This document shows positions 51,746 to 63,900 of a stretch of DNA of 64,000 nt, one piece after another. A program made the position numbers and the translations under genes. The stretch is from Macrostomum hystrix (taxonomy: Eukaryota; Platyhelminthes; Macrostomidae): NCBI GenBank assembly GCA_950097015.1, contig CATNEN010000002.1, positions 4,495,001 to 4,559,000 of the forward strand, given 5' to 3'. The notes under the pieces are model-generated. The model searched no databases. It saw nothing but the letters and a program-made list of their open reading frames with translations, and was not told where the DNA came from. How positions within the stretch are numbered: the stretch's first letter is position 1; every line of letters begins with the position of its first letter.

Positions 51746-52099
51746 ATGAATTCAGCCACATCATCGTGCGAGTGCCAGCTTTGCCAGGAGGCTGTTCTCC
51801 GAGTTAGGCGAATGAGTACGGGCGGAAGGGCATCGAAATCTGCGTCCAGTCTGCCATCTGATCCCAGTTTCGGAGAGATCGAGCTTAAGCAGAACTCCAA
51901 ATTAATTAGCAGCTCTAATTCGCTTGGCATGTCTAAAAAAGCAGATAAGCAGACTCGCGTTTCAGTTTATCCCAGCCTGTGCGACGAAACGCAGATGGAG
52001 CAGCTGCCACGGCTGCACAATCAAGTGATGCGGAACGCTGATCTCAGAGACGCCATGATAAATGGCAACGCGGTCGCTGAGGACGCTGATAAAAAATGA
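51746..52099 (+). CDS. Unrecognised small protein, 117 aa
   Basis: ATG at 51746 (acaaatATGAATTC). The protein is hydrophilic, with a Cys-rich start (CECQLCQEAV), a Ser/Lys-rich middle and an Asn/Asp-rich end (NADLRDAMINGNAVAEDADK), then TGA. There is no signal peptide or membrane segment. It looks like a genuine intronless gene because its composition is mixed and non-repetitive. A poly(A) signal AATAAA lies about 100 nt past the stop. No known domain recognised; the CxxCxxC-like start might bind metal, which is only an inference. Confidence 0.5.
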   Translation: MNSATSSCECQLCQEAVLRVRRMSTGGRASKSASSLPSDPSFGEIELKQNSKLISSSNSLGMSKKADKQTRVSVYPSLCDETQMEQLPRLHNQVMRNADLRDAMINGNAVAEDADKK

Positions 52100-52197
52100 C
52101 ACTGCATGGCATTTTGATTGCGTTGAAAAAAAGCTATCGAATTTTTGTTATATTTCCACTAACGAGCTCAACATTTCATTGAACTGATTTGCAGGAA

Positions 52198-52203
52198 AAT
52201 AAA
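52198..52203 (+). terminator. Poly(A) signal AATAAA
   Basis: Located 99 nt after the stop codon of the 117-residue gene. Confidence 0.5.
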
Positions 52204-53342
52204 TGGATTTGTAAAAAACTTCGGACAATATTTTCACTGGCTTAAACACATCGCATGCTTATAGAAAAGCGTGATTAAAATATTTTTTAAAGATTCTCCT
52301 CTTTTTGTTTCAAAGCTTCATTTTAGCTGATAAAAGTGCACGACTACTGCCTTGAAAATGATGCATGCTTAGATGAATATGCATAGCGACATACTGATTG
52401 ATTAGCAGCTCTCAGCTTACAGTTGTAGATCGAAGTCCACGATTACAGAAAGCGTACGTGCAGGTTTCAACAGCCCTATTCGGTGGCACTTTTCCGAATT
52501 AATCGATCACGCGCTCTATCGTGTGGGAAATTCGAGTAACTTAGAAGCTATATAGCGATATGCTGGTTGAATTTTTTCTGATTTGTGTATGAGCATAATT
52601 TTTTATTTTAATTTATGACCAGTCAAATTCCTGGCGCCACCAATTGCTGATGCAGAGCTAATCAGAATCTCAATTCCGACCGGGAGGTCAGTTATTATTA
52701 TTATTTATTTTCTTTTCCCTCCGTACATGCCCTTTCGCCACTGTGCCTAAAATGCTTAATGCATTAAGCTAAGCTGCTGAAACAACAAAACGAGTAATAT
52801 AATTTCATCCAAGTGAGTTAACGATCCCAATCGGGTTTCTTAGAATTCAAATTGTCCAGTCTTCTTCGGCTAAATGAAAATCAATATAGTTAACTTAATG
52901 TTAGCACGTGCCACCAGATCAAATTGTTGAGCAGAGCGATACTTTGCTGTTGATTTGATTAATTATCTGTCTTGCTGCTAATTAACTACTTTAATAAACG
53001 AATTATTATTATGCTATGAAAATTTATTAAATTTTATTAATTAAATTATTTGCTTCGGCGTTTTTTATGCAACAAGAGTCGAAGGACAGGGTTTATCTAG
53101 ATCACAAGGCTTAATTCTTCTGCCTTGCCCATACATTATAAGTATCAGAGTATTGCCCATGGACCTTAGACCATAATACTATTTCTAAGTAGGCCTATCA
53201 CACCATTATATTACTATCATGCAATTACTTCTTTTGAATTCCATAAATACTCTGATACATTTAATTTGATATTTTCGGAGTATGAAAATGATTGACATAA
53301 ACCTGCATAGGCCTACAATTTTTTCATAATTTATTATTGTTA
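52204..53342. other. AT-rich intergenic stretch
   Basis: Nothing recognised. Confidence 0.4.
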
Positions 53343-54600
53343 TCTATATATATAAAAGTGAAAACTCTGTCTGTCTGTCTGTCTGTCTGTGTGCAACCTT
53401 TTGTCTTTATAGACGCCGAAACCGCTCAACCAAATCGCACCAAACTTTGCACATACCTAAAACCACCTACGCTGAGTGCAATAGGCTACTCAAATTCCCG
53501 AAAAATCATTTCCTTCCTGCTCAAAAGTGCAAAAAACTGCTCAAAAATTGTCAAAAAATCACTCAATTCAACATATCGTCGCCCCACTTTGTCAGATTTT
53601 CTCCAAATTTGATCCACTTACACTTTACATGTTTTCCAACAATGCTGTCAATTTTGAACATCTCTACTCAATCCAGAGCAAAGCTGCATCATCTCAAAGT
53701 GAGTCACTTTTTGTTTTCCGAGGACAGCCACCCCAACTCCCCTCCGCCACTCTGCGGGCCAAATTTTATTACAGCCACCCCCTCCCTTCCCCGGGCGCCG
53801 AAGCCCCAGACTGTACATTGTATTTCAAGCCGTGAATGTACACAGCCCAAACCCCTAGACTGTCTACTGGCCCCCAAGCAGCACTGAGACTGAGTGCGGT
53901 GAGTGCGGTGGCGTCCCAGTGCGCAGGGCTCTCCGGTCGATATTTCTCTCCAGCCAGCCTGGGATAGAAGAAAGAGAGAGGCTGGCGTTGACTGGCTGTC
54001 AGAGAGGGCAATTCTGTGTCCTAGAAATGCCGCCAACGAAATTAACTACCAACTGCTTCAGGAGTTGCCAGGTGCAGTTTTCACCTACAAGTCAATTGAT
54101 ACAACGTTGACTGATGACACCGCTGTGGAGTATCCTGTTGAGTTTCTGAACTCTCTAGATCCTCCTGGAACTCCATCGCACAACTTGCAGCTGAAAGTTG
54201 GGGCACCAATTATGCTCCTCCGCAACCTGAATGCGCCAAGGCTGTGTAACGGCACCAGACTGATAGTCAGGCGGCTCTTCCCACACGTGATTGAGGCCAC
54301 GATAATGACTGGATCTGGCAGAGGAGAGTCTGTGTTCGTTCCCGGATTCCAATTATCCCCACGGACCTGCCATTTCAGTTCAAGCGACTGCAGTTCCCTG
54401 TGAGAGTGTGCTTTGCGATGACTATTAACAAGGCTCAGGGACAGTCGCTGAAGGTGGCTGGCATCAACCTGGAGACTCCTTGCTTCTCGCATGGGCAGCT
54501 TTATGTCGCCTGCTCCCGTGTTGGAACTCCAGCTGGCCTATTCATTTTCGCACCAAGGGGAAGAACGAAGAATGTGGTGTATCCCCAGGCCTTGAGGTGA
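53343..54600 (+). mobile_element. Helitron, internally deleted, 3' end not located
   Basis: It starts TCTATATATATAAAAGTGAA right after an A, as Helitrons do, followed by a (CTGT)n tract. The interior jumps to the C-terminal part of a PIF1-type helicase. I could not see the usual 3' hairpin plus CTRR end, so the right limit is the end of the helicase frame. Rep and the helicase N terminus are missing. Confidence 0.75.
53985..54600 (+). pseudogene. Helitron PIF1-like helicase, C-terminal fragment, frameshifted
   Basis: The first frame reads SERAILCPRNAANEINYQLL, ..LKVGAPIMLLRNLN.. and NGTRLIV. The frame then shifts near 54345 into FAMTINKAQGQSLKV, ..HGQLYVACSRVG and FAPRGRTKNVVYP, ending at TGA. 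These are the conserved motifs of the helicase's second half. In intact elements the enzyme unwinds DNA during rolling-circle transposition. This copy cannot make it. Confidence 0.85.
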
Positions 54601-54752
54601 CTCGCAAGCAATTAATAGAAAAGTAGTCACGAATTGACCTTGACCTGTCTAACTCTGAACTCTGAAACAGTTTAATTTTGTTTCTTTGACATTGTTATTG
54701 TTATGCCATGGCTATTTTCCTTATGTATACGCGTGTACATGCATACTGTATA
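54601..54752. other. Short stretch between the Helitron and the MITE
   Basis: It may contain the Helitron 3' end. The last 8 bp (actgtata) are the MITE target site. Confidence 0.4.
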
Positions 54753-55025
54753 CAGAGGCAGATTTAGGGGGGGGGCGGGGGGCAGTCGCCCCCCTAAATT
54801 TTAATCATGGGAATAAGATGCCCCCACCAGGGGCGCCAGTCGCAGCACTGGCGCCCCTTTTCGGCCGCTGGCGCCCCTTTTTCAGCCGCTGGCTCCCGTT
54901 TTTCAGCCGCTGGCGCCCTTTCTTGGCTCCTGGCGCCCTTTTTCGGCCGCTGGCACCCCCTCTGTGATTCTCATGGCGCTCCCCTGACAGACCGCCCCAA
55001 AACAAAATTCCTGGATCTGCCACTG
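54753..55025. mobile_element. Complete hAT-type MITE (273 bp) with perfect 8-bp target duplication
   Basis: The left end is cagaggcagatttagg. The right end, read on the other strand, is cagtggcagatccagg. Exact copies of actgtata flank it (54745-54752, 55026-55033). The interior is GC-rich, with four or five roughly 20-24 bp repeats of a ccgctggcgccctttt type. No coding capacity. The ends and the 8-bp duplication are diagnostic of hAT elements. Confidence 0.92.
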
Positions 55026-55299
55026 ACTGTATAGAGGAGTGGCTAAAAGACATGTTTCTAAAGAAGTAATCAAGAGGGGGCTGTTTGGACAAACTTTTCA
55101 CTTATTTTTTACTTAAAACGCCCTTGAACAAACTCTTCACTTTTCATTAATGCAGTAAATAAATAAATGGTGACCTTCACTATAAAGTTAATACAGAGAC
55201 GTGAATTGCTTACTGCTTTGCTTTAAATTTCTGCCCCAAAAACAACGGGCAAAAAAAGCTAGTTTTTCTATAAGAGCGAGTGTAGTTCATACCCAGGTA

Positions 55300-55860
55300 T
55301 ACACGAATTGGCACTGCGCCTCAGTGTGGCCTTGCCAGGCCTTCCAACTTTATCAGCATGTCACCCGAATGTGCCTGCATCATCTCCGACTTTGGTGGTC
55401 GCCGACCTTTATCTAGACGGAGCTGCTGGACCTTCAACAGCTGACCTGCCAGCTGAATATATACATCTTGATGCAAAATATTCCCATTTTGCTGATCAAG
55501 CCTCAATACGGGACGAAGCTAAACCACAGGACCCTCGCCTAGTCTGTCAATCAATCAGTCACCACCCCGACGCCGTCAGCAGGTTGCCTCCAGATGGCTA
55601 TGCAGTCCCTATCGCCAATTTTTTACCTTTCGCTGATGAAACCTCGATATTGGCCTAAACTCAACTACTACCTATTGAAGGTCCAGCAGCTACATCTAGA
55701 CAAAGGTCGGTGACTACGAACCATTGAGTATCTTGAGAGTGTGAATGGCTGGCGACTTGATTGTTATTACAAAAGATGCGAAACAAAAAGTTGACCAGTG
55801 ATCTTAAGTTTTGTGTGCTTGCATTGCTCCATTTGGGTGTAGCAAAATTCTAGGTGAAAA
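55300..55860. repeat. Second copy of the mosaic repeat, with internal inverted repeat
   Basis: Similar to 36030-36520 in a rearranged order. Within this copy, gacctttatctagacggagc and tgctggaccttcaa (about 55408-55441) form an inverted repeat with ttgaaggtccagcagctaca and tctagacaaaggtc (about 55674-55707). Confidence 0.65.
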
Positions 55861-57623
55861 TTCCCTTTAGTGGTTCTACTGTTAAACTAGGTATTAATAC
55901 TTGAGTTATACTCGACATAAAATGTTTTCGAAATAATTTAATTTACTAGCTCCACAAAAGTACTAATGGCAACACTTACCATTGCTGAGAAGCATCTAGC
56001 AGCACTGGTACACAGACTCATTCTTTTTAATCTGAAATGTTTAAGTCAACTGCAAGTAGCTACATGTGCTAAGTTAAAATATCTAGGTGGAATTTAATTG
56101 AATTAGGCAAAAAACTTACAAGGAAATTCTTGCAAATGCCATTGTTTAAAGGATAATCTGAATAAAGGAAATGAATTGTGTGTAAAAGTGGTGCTTTGGT
56201 TATAATATGATTAATAAACATATAAACTTATCACATTGTTTGAGAATGAATTTTATACAAATAAGGAAATAACATTTGTTGGCATTGTTAAGTGCTAGTA
56301 CAGTCCTATTGTTAATGGATTAAAAAAAGTTTAACAAGCAATCAGATGTGGGCACTTGGGATTAGGAATCTATCTCCAAGATACATTTTAAAAGAATTGC
56401 TAGACCATATTGATTTTAACAAAACCAACCACCACATAAAGCCAGTTTCTTTCCTAAACACTTATACAATTAGTTATTGAGTTATCCTGAGACATAGGCC
56501 TACCAATGCATGTTACATCATTGGGGGAGTTTTTATAGTAAGATAGCATGGTTTTGCAGGCATTTTGGAGCGGTACCTGGACACTTCGTCATCTTACAAC
56601 TTCCTCATCCAGATGACGATCTGTCCAATATCTCAGAAGGTGGATTACAAAGAGACTTCAAGACTTGTGGACACTTCTTCATCTATAAAAAAAAGTTTTC
56701 AAAGTTAGAACAGAACCACCCCTCCCCACCTCCTCACATTGTGTTGGCAGCTATCTTTCAAGTCTTATAATGAAATCAGTTTTGACACCTCTTTTTAACA
56801 ATTTAGAGTGTGAAGTGTGTTCACACCTCTGCCCCACCACCCACCCTCACTTTATTGATGACGAACTTGATTGCTTGTATGTTTATATAATTTACATAAT
56901 TTTTGTAAATATATATAAAAAATTGAAAATATATATATTGTCATTGGACATTGATAGGGCCTATACTTAGCAACATAGTAATGTTTCTACCCCTCACATA
57001 GGTGCAAAAAATAATCAAGATTTTTTTGTGTGTTTTCACCACAGACAAACAAATTAAACTGCAGCAAAGCTCTAGAGATTGGGATAGCCAGCATAGGGTG
57101 CAAACATGCAGCATTGCAGCTGTTCCTATAACTAATTCACAGCAGTTGAGCAATACAGAGGTGTATTGATCATACATCTGCAACCTTCAGAATCTTATCT
57201 GGCAGTTCTGACACTGCAGAGCAAACTTAGTTTTGTAGCCAAAAATGCAACATATATTGTGGCAGATGAGTTTGATAGGAAATAACACACTTGACACTTT
57301 TCATTGCAAATGTAACTATTTACTATATATGGTAATATGGGTTTTAAAAGCAAACAAACACTTTGTTTTCCCTCAAAATATAAGAAAGACAGAGAGATAG
57401 TAGAAGTGAAGATAAGAGAGTTAGAAAAACAGCATTAATATTTCCTCATTAAAGATATTATTCGATTATAAGGTCCTATTATATTTTGCTTTATGTGATG
57501 TTTGAAATGTCAAATATTCTATTTTTATTTTTATTTCAGCTTTCAGTTATTGAACTTTATTAAACAATGAATTTTTGGCACTTTCAATTTAGAGATTAAA
57601 ACAACAGTCAAAGAAAGATAGAG
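55861..57623. other. AT-rich upstream region of the FANCM-like gene
   Basis: No coding frame or tandem repeat recognised. It presumably contains the promoter and 5'UTR of the gene starting at 57624. Confidence 0.4.
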
Positions 57624-57917
57624 ATGAAACAGACTACTCTTGCCATGGTTTGGGGTGGTAAGAGTGGCATTGCCAAAACAACAGGACAGGCATTGTCCTC
57701 TAGCTCATCATCTCACCTGGCTGAAGGTTCCTCCGCTACTGGGCAGCATTCAGTTTCAACAGCATCAGCCACTCCCACTGATATTTCTGAGCTAGATTTT
57801 CGAGCAAATCCTCGACTTCCATTGGCTGCCAAGCTATCCAAACACGATGCTGCCACTTTGGAAGGCTTCGATTCCTGTGGCGAAGGAACCACCTGGGTTT
57901 ATCCAGTTAATTATCCA
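57624..57917 (+). CDS. FANCM: FANCM exon 1
   Basis: ATG at 57624; 98 codons ending at YP|GTGAGT, phase 0. It holds the conserved N-terminal QTTLAMVWGG motif and the TWVYPVNYP lead-in to the helicase. Confidence 0.9.
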
Positions 57918-60900
57918 GTGAGTACTGAAGTGATTTTGTGAATCCAATGGGGTTTCTCGCAGGATTTCTAATTTAACTGTCCAACTTTCAAGATAGAATC
58001 TCTAGATTTTATAATCGAATCTCTAGATTCCATATAATCGAATCTCTAGATTTTATAATCGAATCTCTAGATTCCATATAATCGAATCTCTAGATTCCAT
58101 ATAATCGAATCTCTAGATTTTATAATCGAATCTCTAGATTCCATATAATCGAATCTCTAGATTCCATATAATCTAATCTCTAGATTCCATATAATCGAAT
58201 CTCTAGATTCCATATAATCGAATCTCTAGATTTTATAATCGAATCTCTAGATTCCATATAATCGAATCTCTAGATTCCATATAATCGAATCTCTAGATTT
58301 TATAATCGAATCTCTAGATTCCATATAATCGAATCTCTAGATTCCATATAATCGAATCTCTAGATTCCATAATGAAATGTCCAGATTCCATAATTGGAAT
58401 CTAATCTGATCTCACTGCTTGCATCTCTCAGGTACGCGAGTATCAGTTCAACATAGTCGCCAGCGCTCTGGCCAAGAACACCCTCGTCTGCCTGCCCACC
58501 GGCCTTGGCAAGACTTTCATAGCTGCCGTAGTTATGATGAACTTCTACCGCTGGTACCCAAACGGTCGAGTGGTCTTCATGGCGCCAACCAAACCGCTGG
58601 TGGCCCAGCAGATCGAAGCCTGCTACGGCATCGCAGGTGTGCCAGCCGGTGACACCATCGAGATGACCGGCTGCATGCCGCCCGCGACTCGGCGGGCTGC
58701 TTGGCGCGACAAGCGATTGTTCTTCTGCACTCCGCAGGTCAGTGGGGTTCTACGATCGATATTTGCCTCAGACAGCCAATCAGATTGGTTCTGAGTTACT
58801 GGGTTGCCCTCTGGCTAGCCAATCAGATAAGAATCCGCTATTGATTGGCTACAGCCAACCAATCAGATGAGTTCTGTCTCTGGTTTGCAGCCAACCAATC
58901 AGATCGGTTCTGTTAGTGGGTTGCAGTCAGCCAACCAATTAGATCAATCCTGCTAGTGGGTTGCCCTCAGCCAGCCAATCAGATCAATCCTGCTAGTGGG
59001 TTGCCCTCAGCCAACCAATCAGATCAATCCTGCTAGTGGGTTGCCCTCAGCCAACCAATCAGATCAATCCTGCTAGTGGGTTGCCCTCAGCCAACCAATA
59101 ATCTCCGCCCGCTGCCTCGCAGGTGTTCGCCAACGATCTAATCAACAGGCTGTGTGACGCCACTCAAATCCGTTGCGTGGTCATCGATGAGGCGCACAAG
59201 GCCACTGGCAATCACGCCTACTGTGTGGCTGTGCGCACTTTGATAGCCAGGCAGCATCACCAGTTCCGAGTGCTTGCCTTGTCAGCAACTCCTGGCTCGG
59301 ATGTTCGCTCAATTCAGGAGGTGATCAACAATCTGCTCATATCGCACATTGAGCTGCGCACTGAGCAGTGCCGGGATATTCAACGCTACTCACACGAGCG
59401 CAGCGTTGAGAAGATTGTCGTGCCGCTGGGGCCCGAAGTTGAAGCTGCGGTGCGAAAACTCGAAGCCATTCTGGATGTCTACGTTTCCAAGCTCAAGCAG
59501 AACAAGGTGAGCTCTGTTCTGTTGGCACATTATTGGTCATTACCTCTGTTAGGCCAGACTGTTATGGTTGGTCATTACCCCTGTCATGTCACTTTGTTAT
59601 AATCGGTTATTACCCCAGTCATGTCAGTTTATGATTCGTCATTACCCCTGTCTTGTCAGGCTGTTATGATTGGTCATTAGCCCTGTCATGTCAGACTGTT
59701 ATGATTGGTCATTAGCCCTGTCATGTCAGACTGTTAGGATTGGTCATTAGCCCTGTCATGTCAGACTGTTATGATTGGTCATTAGCCCTGTCATGTCAGG
59801 TTGCTATGATTGGTCATTACCCCTGTCATGTCTGGGATCTAGTCATGTAATGACTTAGTCATGACACACCCACATATTTCCTTACCTCAGGCTGTGTACG
59901 CCAACGTCCGCGTGTCGACCCTGTCGAAGTACGCGCTAATCATGCAACGCCAGGAGTACTTTCAGCGCTATGGCAACACGCTGCCGCAGGACAGGCAGTC
60001 GTTTATTCACCGCACCTTCGCTATGGCCATCTCGCTTTATCACGGCTACGAGATTGTTCAGCAGCACGGCCTCCGACCTCTGTACAATTTTCTCAAGGTT
60101 TGCGCTCTCGCCTTTGTTTACTATAATTATAGTATCTGAGCTGGTGTCTTAACCTAGCCGTAGTTAAGCTAGTGTCTTTGTTTACAGCTAGATAAGCGAG
60201 TGTCTTTGTTGACAGGCAGTTAAGCTGGTGTCTTTGTTGTCAGGTAGTTAAGCTGGTGTCTTTGTTGTCAGGTAGTTAAGCTGGTGTCTTTTTTGTCAGG
60301 TAGTTAAGCTGGTGTCTTTGTTGTCAGGCAGTTAAGCTGGTGTTTTTGTTGTCAGGTAGTTAAGCTGGTGTCTTTGTTGACAGGTAGCTAAGCTGGTGTC
60401 TTTGTGGGCAGGACATAAAAATCGCTTATAATTGTTTTACTACTATTTACAACAAAGACCTCAGCTAACCATTTCCAAAATGTCTAATCTTCAGGGTGTC
60501 CTGGAGGGCGAGCGCGGTTCGAACTCCACGCGGCTTGAGCTGCAGCGGCAGCCGGCCTTCACGGAGCTGTGGGACAGCCTGCTGGACAAGTTCAAGCCGG
60601 ATCCCAACTCCACCCTGAGCAGTACTCAGTCGGTGTTTGTTGGCGGCCATCCAAAATTAAACCGCCTGTTGGACATTGTGCTGAATCATTTTCAATCTGC
60701 TGAAGATCCCGAAGAGCGTCAGCGCACGCGTGTGATCATATTCTCTCAGTATCGCGACTCTGTCACCGAGATTGCTCGCATGCTCAAACAGCACCGGCCG
60801 TTGGTTCGCTGCATGACCTTCTTTGGCCAGGCCACCACCGGCAAGGCTAGCAAAGGATTTACTCAGCGCGATCAGCTTAGGGTTATGCAAGAATTCAGAC

Positions 60901-63900
60901 AGGGCGCCTACAACACCCTGGTGTCCACCTGCGTTGGAGAGGAAGGTGAGAACCCCCATGAAAATCTATTTTGATAATGCTGAAGTCCCAGCTCGATTCC
61001 TGTTGTGACTGTTGTCCACCTTGCACTGTTGCTTCTCAAACACTTCTATAACGACTCAAACTCTCTTTAGCGGCTTAAAACGCTATTTTAACAACTCAAA
61101 CGTTTCTTTAACGACTCAAACGTTTCTTTAATGACTCAAACGTGTCTTTATCGACTCAAACGGATCGCTAACGACTCAAGCGTGTCTTTAACGACTCAAA
61201 CATTTTTCAACTACTCAAACGTTTCTTTAGCGACTCAAACGTTTCTTTAACGACTCAAACGTTTCTTTAACGACTCAAACGTTTCTTTAAAGACTCAAAC
61301 GTGTCTTTAACGACTCAAACGTGTCTTTAACGACTCAAACGTGTCTTTAACGACTCAAACGTGTCTTTAACGACTCAAACGTGTCTTTATCGACTCAAAC
61401 ATCTCTTTAGCGACTCAAACGTTTTTTAAATAACCCAAAATCCTCTGTTACTACTCAAACGCGTCTTTAACAATGCAAACGCTTATGTAACGACTCAAAC
61501 GTCTCTCTATCGGCTCAAAGGTTTCTCGAACGACTCCAATCACGCTTATCTAACGACTCAAACATTTAACTAACGACTCAAACGCTTCGCTTGCGTTTCT
61601 TATTCTTTTAATCAGGTTTAGTTTGCAGAACAGACGTGCTCATTTTTCAGGTGCTCATCAATACGTTGCTATGATAATTACAAGATTTAAAAGTGCACAA
61701 ATTATCCACATCTTAAATTCTTAGGTCTGGACATCGGCCAGGTAGACCTGATCATCTGCTACGACGCCCAGAAGAGTCCGGTGCGCCTGATTCAGCGCAT
61801 GGGCCGCACTGGACGGGCTCGCCAAGGCCGCATTGTCATGCTGCTCTCAGCTGGCAAGGAGGAGGCGAACTACAGCGCCTCGCTCAGCAAGCGCTCCTCC
61901 GTCAATAAGATCATCCTGGACGGCTACAAGAAGCTGCAGTTCTATCCAGATCCGCCAAGAATGATTCCAACTGGACTGCAGCCAACTTTGAGTTTGCGCC
62001 GTCTGGATATTCAACAGAAGCCTGCCTCCGCGGCCAAGAAGAGAAGAACTACCGTTGGCGCTGCCGCCGCCTCTTCAAGCGGAACTCCGGCCAAGCTCCT
62101 GCCCAACCAGGTGTTTGAGTATGAGTCCCGCCTGGCATCCACGGCTCCTGCATTTGTTCGCCTCCGACCGTCGAGACTGTTCAGCCTGCCAGCATCTGTG
62201 GCTGAGATTGAGAACTGTAGCCTGGGTGAAGCTGGGACCTGGCGGTCTAGCCTCACCAATCATTGCTCATTTGAGCAGTGGCGGCGGCCAACTCGCTGCG
62301 CCTCCAGCGGACCAGCAGGCGGCGCCTCCGTCACTCGCCACCACCTCGTGGCCCTCGGCCGCCTTATCGACTGTCATCGGGCCGGAGCCACCAGCTTGGT
62401 GTTCCACGCCATCGGACTCCGCGACATGGCCGATGCCAGTCTCGCCGCTGTGGCCACCCAGACTGCTCGCCTCCTAACCGCCGACGATGTCGATAGCGAC
62501 AACGACAATGACGATGACATCTTCGACGTAGATGTCAATAAGCTAGATGCGGACGATGGCTTGGCCTCAGGCAGAAAGTCAGACTCTGTGCTTCTGATGC
62601 CGCCTCCGCCGCCGCCGCCCCCGCAGCGGCATCCGACGTCCTGTTTAAAGGCTAGACTTCAACCAGCTGCTGCTGCTGCTGCTGCTGCCATTTCTTCGCA
62701 GAGTTTGTTTCACAGCGCATCCGCAGTGAAGTTGGACGCAGCTGACGGTCATTCAACAGAACCCGAGGCCCCGATCTCCCCAGTGTTCAGCAGCTCCACA
62801 GCTGTGCGGCAGCATCGAATTTCTTCGCAGTTGCCAACTTCTTCGGCCTCGTCAGAGGTGCAGGCTTCGTTGGCAACGCTTTCTGAAGCCACCGCCAGCC
62901 GACGTCCGCTATTTTCCTTGCGGCCTTTTGAGTCCTGCTCAAAGTCGGATGTGGAGGCTCTGCAATCGGCCATCCGCTGCCTGCTGCAAGCCGACGATGG
63001 AGAAAACGACGCGATGGCGAAGGATGTCGTGGACCAGCTGGCCGTTGAATGGTCGGCTCAGCGCTCGCGTCTTTTGCCTCCCACCTTAAAGGGCCGTCGG
63101 GTGTCTGATGACAAACCCGCCGACCCAGGCTGCATTGTCGACTGCTTGCAATTGTTAGACGGCGTCAAGAACTGGGCCGTGGACGATTTCTTCACTGGCT
63201 GCGTCGCCGGCGACAATTCATTGAACGCCTCATCGGAGAGCGAGGCTGCGAGCAATTCAAAGTCTGACGACGTCGTAATGGCAAGTCAGCGACCGGGTTT
63301 TAAATTTGCCTCGGTGTTCCAGAATGTGCCGCTACGTCTGCCAGCGAGCTCGACAGCCTCGGCGACCAAGCGGCGAGTCAGCTTTGCGGATAACGCGCTT
63401 AACAAAGACTCGGAAGACAAAGACCTCAATGGTCGACTGCAGGGTCCTACTGCAGTTAAAGATAGTAGCGACCACTGCGACAATGCAGAGCATGGAATTG
63501 TCGAAGAAAAAGTTCAAGCTTTCAACAATTCGGGCTCTGTCTCCAAGACTGCCGCCTCCACCCCCGTGAGTAGGCGAACCAGCTTAACTGTGCCGGCAGC
63601 TACTAAAGACAGCTCTGCCGAGAAGCATGACAAAGACTATAGTGAAGCTCATGCAGTGCCTGAAATTTCGTTTAGCAAATCATCCGCATGCTACGCAGAC
63701 TCGCCGGTTTTTTCGAGAAGGGCGGTCGCCGAGAACAAAGACCCTCCAGTCTTGAGCAGAGCGAATGCTCGGCTTGAAGACTCGCCGGTATTCTCGAGCA
63801 GAGAGAGTCCGTTAGTGTTAAGCAGTGCTGCTCCAGTAAACAAAGACAACCAGGTATCTTCGAGTCTAACAACTGGTAACATCAAAGGCACTCGAGTCTT

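Noticed and set aside
53704-54036. Minus-strand ORFs over the Helitron
   Set aside because: They are shadows of the helicase fragment on the opposite strand.
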